From assembly GCF_026230105.1 (NCBI RefSeq), contig NC_079485.1, positions 26,579,572 to 26,643,571 on the forward strand: a stretch of 64,000 nucleotides of DNA. The letters run 5' to 3'. This DNA comes from Diorhabda sublineata (taxonomy: Eukaryota > Arthropoda > Insecta > Coleoptera > Chrysomelidae). The notes below the pieces were generated by a model. The model was not told where the DNA came from. It saw only the letters and a program-made list of their open reading frames with translations, and searched no databases. The stretch's first letter is position 1; each line of letters starts with the position of its first letter. The translations under genes and the position numbers were made by a program. Shown here one piece after another: positions 60,080 through 64,000 of the stretch.

Positions 60080-63000
60080 GTAAAAAAAACTAAAGCATTT
60101 AATTATTTAAATACTCATTATTAAATGTCGGTGATCAATTTATTATTTATAATTATTCCAGAGAGACCATACGAGAGACCCTTCTTAAATTATAGAAATG
60201 AAGACAAATATGAGGCTGAAATGAATAAGAGAATTTCTTCTGCTTTTCGGGAAAGGGTTGAAGAAGATAACCAGAGACAACAGTTAGAAGAAATGGCTCA
60301 AAATATTATTAATAATATGGAATCCAGAGGAAGATATAATGTTGAAAACGAAGATTACGATGAAATTTTGAGGGAGCTTTGGGATAAATATAAAATACCC
60401 TATGAGAGAACTAAAGTTAACTTATCTCCAGTCGAGAAACGGATGATGTACCCTAGATTTGGTTTGGACAGCGTTGGTTTGAAAAAAAGGAATCCTTATG
60501 GTGAAGTATACGACGATAACTATGGAATTGGAGATGAATCCTACGATGACGATGGCGAAAGCTATTATCCATATACCAGAAATCGATATTATCAAGGAAA
60601 TAAGATAAGTAAATTTAGACAGATGTACGGAAATCCTTATTCTCAAGCAAAACGTTTTCCTGTTACCAAACGAAGTAGTGAACTCAAAGACATTCACGAA
60701 CATAAACGTTCTACAACTAAAAAACAAACTGATCCAAAAGTAGAGAAGGATTTGAGTAACATATTCGGTAACCCCAAAAAAGAGGAAAAAGAGACTACGA
60801 CAAAAAAGCCTTTAACAAGTAAACCAACTACTCCCAAAAAAGAAGTAGTAACTAAGAGTCCTAAAGAGACTGAAACTAATGCGAAAGTAATCCCTGCGAA
60901 CAATGAACAATTCACGCCAGTATCCATGATAATTGAGAAACCATTACAAATTAAAAAGAAATCCATTGACTGGTCTGATTATTTTGGTCTCGATAGACGT
61001 AAGAAATCTTCTGACCCTGACGATTTAGATAAGGAATGGTTAATTGAAAGATATCATAAATCTATCAATTTATCTAACAAAAAACGTAACGCTGACTTAC
61101 CTCTATCTTCTTTTCACAACCACGACGATCCTAGAAAAAAAGCCACCACAAATGAAAAAGATAAGTATTCATCTGAAGAACAGAAAATAAATGAGATGGA
61201 TGCTAAACTTCAAAGAATGGAAGACAAGATTGTAGATGATACTCTGAAATATACAGGTGCCCATGAAGGAGAGACCGATCCAAAAGAGGTACAAGAAATA
61301 AAAGATAAAGTTATTTCTAGACTTGCTGCAGCGTACAGTTTAGAAAAAATGAGAGCAGCTTTGGGAGAATATAGATTGGCGGTTGCCAAAGAAAGAGAAA
61401 AACAAAAAAGCAAAAAACCGACAATAGAAGACGGTTACCTCTTTTCAGAAGAAAAACGAACAGCAGTTCCTAGAAAATATGTAATTGATAAAGATAGGGA
61501 AGAAACTCCAGAAGGAGATAATAATATTAAATGTTCAGAAGGGGACGAAGACTGCCACGAGCAAAATTATAAAACTCCAAATGAGATATTTGAAAACCAT
61601 TATGGAACTGGTAAGTAACGCGCCTTATCTTCAATAGTATCTGTACGAATAGTATTTTTACAGAAGTATGTCCTGCAATTGTACGAAGTTGTAATGAAGG
61701 CGCAGTTGTTGCTGGGGATTACGGACAAGTTTTCAAATCGGCCTGCCACATGCATGAAATGTGTCTTTTATGTGTAAGTATATTTAAATTATCAAAAAGA
61801 GAAACAAGTTGTAACTGATATAGATATTTGTCATATATTATATATTATTACTAAATACTCTCAATTGTAACACTGAAATAATATAGATCATCGCAAAGTT
61901 TATTTTATTTTACACAAGTAAAGATAAAATCATAAATAAAAGTTGATTGAGGCTCATAGAAAATTGTAATTACTCATAAAATATATTATATACACTGTCC
62001 TGCGTCAGCTATTTATGCAAATTTAAACATACCACTCGTTAATTGAGTAAGAACGCTATAGCTGTGATTATAATATGACAGAATGTCTTCTAGCTGATTA
62101 CCTTTTTATAGAGAGCTCTGTAAGACCTAAACAAAACCATTCTTTGAGCTTGGATGCAAAAAATTCTGAAACTGCATTTTCAACATCTCCTTTGGATTCA
62201 ATTTTTCTTTTCACGTAATAATTTTGGCATGGATCTAAATAAATATCAGTCATACTATGCAAGGTCCGGGTTAAATGCTGGATGTTTTAAGAGTTAAATA
62301 GCACCAAGTTCATCGATCTTATTCCGCATAACTTTCGCAGTATTTGGTTTATCTTTGAGAACTATATACCTCGGCATTTATAGCTCGACCATTTGGAATG
62401 ATATAGAAGTACACTAAACGCTCATAATTCCACCAGTCACATAACAAGACTTTGCGATGGGATCTGGTAATTATCCTTTGTCTACCCACTGATTTTTCAT
62501 ATTCAGGTTGTTTATATAAATCTATTTTCCATCGCAAGTACCAATGAGTTTAATAAAACGATCATAATTCGGTACGACAAGGAACTGTTACATACTTCTG
62601 GTTTTCTAATACTTGCCTTGTAACCTTAATGTCCCACGCACCTGGACGACTGATCTTCAAGCTTCAAATCACTATTAAAGTGATTAAACCAACGCTGAGC
62701 CGTACGCTCATTAACTGTTTCTTCCCTTCCACTTCCACATATTTCCTTACTACCACGGCTGCTTTAAAGTTTTATTTTCAATAATGTTTTAACAATACAC
62801 GGATTTCATATTTATTATAAAAACTTCTAGCACGTCTTAACAAGTTGCGATATGTTTAAATTGAGACGTAGGAGTTTTCACATATAAAAACCGACATCAC
62901 TTAGAAGACACACTACATCTACTTTTGCAGATGTAAACTGCACACTGTTTATTATGCTTGATTCGCATGCTTGTTGTATCAAATTAATATTTATTCGAAA

Positions 63001-63705
63001 GGTGAAAAATTTTCAACTTTCACACTACAGGATTTTGTAAAGCAATTAAAAAAATAATATAATTTCGAATAAATTTGAAATCTACGTTTATTATATTCGA
63101 TTTAAAAAATTTTACTATCTATTAAAACATTTCAATATTTTTGGATAATACAACGAATCAGGGTTTGTTTTTCCCAAGGTTGGAAGATAACGAACCCTTA
63201 CATATCAAATGCTGTTTGAACTCGCAAGGCATTAATTTAATAATTTAATACTCAGTTTGATGACCATTATTTCTACTGACAAAAGATGGGTCAATCAAAG
63301 AGATTTTACCATGCACCAAGCAAGACTATACAAAAGAATGTTGACACAGATATAAAGACATTAGTTCTGAAAATTTATTGTTACATTTTTTCTAAAAACA
63401 AGATAATAGGTATTTGTTTTTTAAAGGTTGTATATAATTTTGGTCTAGAATGCTCATAAAGTTATTAATATTTTCAGAGCAACAACAGCTGGTTTCCTCC
63501 GACCCGTCAGTGTCATTCACTATTTCTAGCAAAAGCTTTTGATTTGTGCAAAGGCGATCCAGAATGTCAGAAATTTATCCAACGTTCCATCAGATACTTA
63601 TTAGATGTAACACGTTTTTTACATGCAGAAGAACCTTCAGTAATCAACGACTGTGAAATGTCCTGTCCAGAAACAGAAGCTCTGTTGGAACCAACATCTA
63701 GATAA
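59881..63705 (+). CDS. Secreted prohormone-like protein with Cys-rich C-terminus (4 exons)
   Basis: Not recognised by name. Exons 59881-60079, 60162-61610, 61664-61773, 63478-63705; GT-AG junctions, phases 1, 1 and 0, 662 codons including stop. The first ATG (59881) starts a clear signal peptide, MRTALWTLLIIAILKTSIGQ. The mature protein is highly charged, with many dibasic or tribasic sites that would release peptides such as 161-173 (MMYPRFGLDSVGL, before KKR) and 334-344 (SIDWSDYFGLD, after KKK and before RRKK). A Lys/Thr/Pro-rich stretch (about 250-300) and a helical Glu/Lys-rich region follow. Ten Cys in the last 110 residues plus two at KCSEGDEDC suggest a disulfide domain; EGAVVAGDYGQVFKSACHM faintly resembles a Kazal core lacking a Cys. 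No membrane segment. A neuropeptide precursor or extracellular matrix role are both possible. Confidence 0.85.
60162..61610 (+). CDS. Prohormone-like gene exon 2 (main exon)
   Basis: Acceptor ATTATTCCAG at 60161. The open frame extends 37 nt upstream of it, but those bases are intron by the acceptor and phase. Donor ACTG|GTAAGT. Confidence 0.88.
61664..61773 (+). CDS. Prohormone-like gene exon 3 (Cys-rich)
   Basis: Acceptor GTATTTTTACAG. Encodes EVCPAIVRSCNEGAVVAGDY and GQVFKSACHMHEMCLLC with five Cys. Donor TGT|GTAAGT, phase 0. Too short for simple open-frame detection. Confidence 0.85.
62020..62790 (-). mobile_element. Mariner remnant in the last intron of the prohormone-like gene
   Basis: The minus strand reads FKAAVVVRKYVEVEGKKQL, THWYLRWKIDLYKQPEYEKS, HRKVLLCDWWNYERLVYFYI and PNGRAINAEVYSSQ. 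This is the mid-part of a SETMAR-like mariner transposase ('K.LLC.WWD..G.IY...LP.G.TINAEVY..QL'). The later catalytic motifs are lost to frameshifts; no terminal repeats were identified. Confidence 0.65.
63478..63705 (+). CDS. Prohormone-like gene exon 4 (Cys-rich, stop)
   Basis: Acceptor AATATTTTCAG. Encodes SNNSWFPPTRQCHSLFLAKA, FDLCKGDPECQKFIQRSI and a helical RYLLDVTRFLHAEEP, then CEMSC and TAA at 63703. Five Cys. Confirmed by frame with exon 3 and a nearby AATAAA. Confidence 0.85.
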   Translation, partial: SNNSWFPPTRQCHSLFLAKAFDLCKGDPECQKFIQRSIRYLLDVTRFLHAEEPSVINDCEMSCPETEALLEPTSR

Positions 63706-63754
63706 ATTATCTGTCCATGTATCATTGATGTTTTCCACTATCATGTAATTTTAC

Positions 63755-63760
63755 AATAAA
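63755..63760 (+). terminator. Polyadenylation signal of the prohormone-like gene
   Basis: AATAAA 50 bp after the stop codon, a plausible position for the 3' end of the transcript. Confidence 0.55.
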
Positions 63761-64000
63761 CCCAAGTAATTTTATTGTTACATCGTCAACGGTGTGTCAT
63801 TCATATTTATATAATATGTTGATTGTAAACACAAACTGTGTATACAATTTTTTAATTTGATTCATTGTTTTTGCTAATACTGTTTAGTCTTTTTCATATA
63901 AGTAATAATCCATCTCACTGTTATTAGATATATATGATTTTAAAAAATGCAAAATACATTATATTTCCAATCACTGATATTTACATAATGTCTACAATGA

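Noticed and set aside
60422..61413. Three minus-strand open frames over the prohormone-like gene (101, 90 and 67 codons)
   Set aside because: They are shadows of the highly charged exon 2, giving hydrophobic antisense strings with no splice or motif support.

Overview
The window is AT-rich animal DNA with spliced genes, no prokaryotic features and a dense load of degraded transposable elements. The gene content (an Eiger-type TNF ligand, an ORP1/2-type oxysterol-binding protein) and the transposon families (several Tc1/mariner lineages, RTE-, CR1- and Jockey/I-like LINEs, a Penelope-like element) indicate an insect. A beetle is my best guess, but that is inference from transposon flavour only.

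Three protein-coding genes can be assembled exon by exon with consistent splice phases. (1) Minus strand, 27963 down to 13189: a short ORP1/ORP2-type lipid-transfer protein in eight coding exons, about 454 residues, carrying the EQVSHHPP signature. (2) Plus strand, 36169 to 52580: eiger, the insect TNF-superfamily ligand, in six coding exons, about 463 residues, with a type II membrane anchor, a basic stalk with a furin-like site and a C-terminal TNF homology domain. (3) Plus strand, 59881 to 63705: a secreted protein of about 661 residues in four exons, with a signal peptide, many dibasic sites and a Cys-rich C-terminal domain; it is prohormone-like and I do not recognise it.

Region by region: 1-13.1 kb is a transposon graveyard (LINE pieces, a DUF3504/Crypton-type recombinase, mariner, a hAT-like element, a KRBA2/SCAND3-like integrase, and an element with long inverted repeats that holds a nested LINE). 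13.2-28 kb is the ORP gene, whose introns hold a Penelope-like GIY-YIG fragment, mariner copies, a MITE, a DDE-transposase remnant and a 68-bp TA run. 28-36 kb is intergenic, with a LINE tail and the second copy of an internally deleted mariner. 36-52.6 kb is eiger, with introns containing RT fragments, mariner and Tc1 remnants, two inverted-repeat elements and a second long-inverted-repeat element with a nested mini-mariner. 52.6-59.9 kb is intergenic, with a LINE, a tRNA-Lys-type primer-binding site, a TTAGG-like tract and a local repeat family. The last 4 kb is the prohormone-like gene.

The three genes do not form a pathway. The sequence shows no prokaryote-like system, CRISPR array or operon. 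The most interesting non-gene items are a decayed hammerhead-ribozyme motif in a Penelope-like terminal repeat, two mariner copies that share one internal deletion, and a pair of long-inverted-repeat elements of unknown family with a CxC-type Cys-rich ORF. All protein identifications come from recognising motifs by eye; no database search was run.
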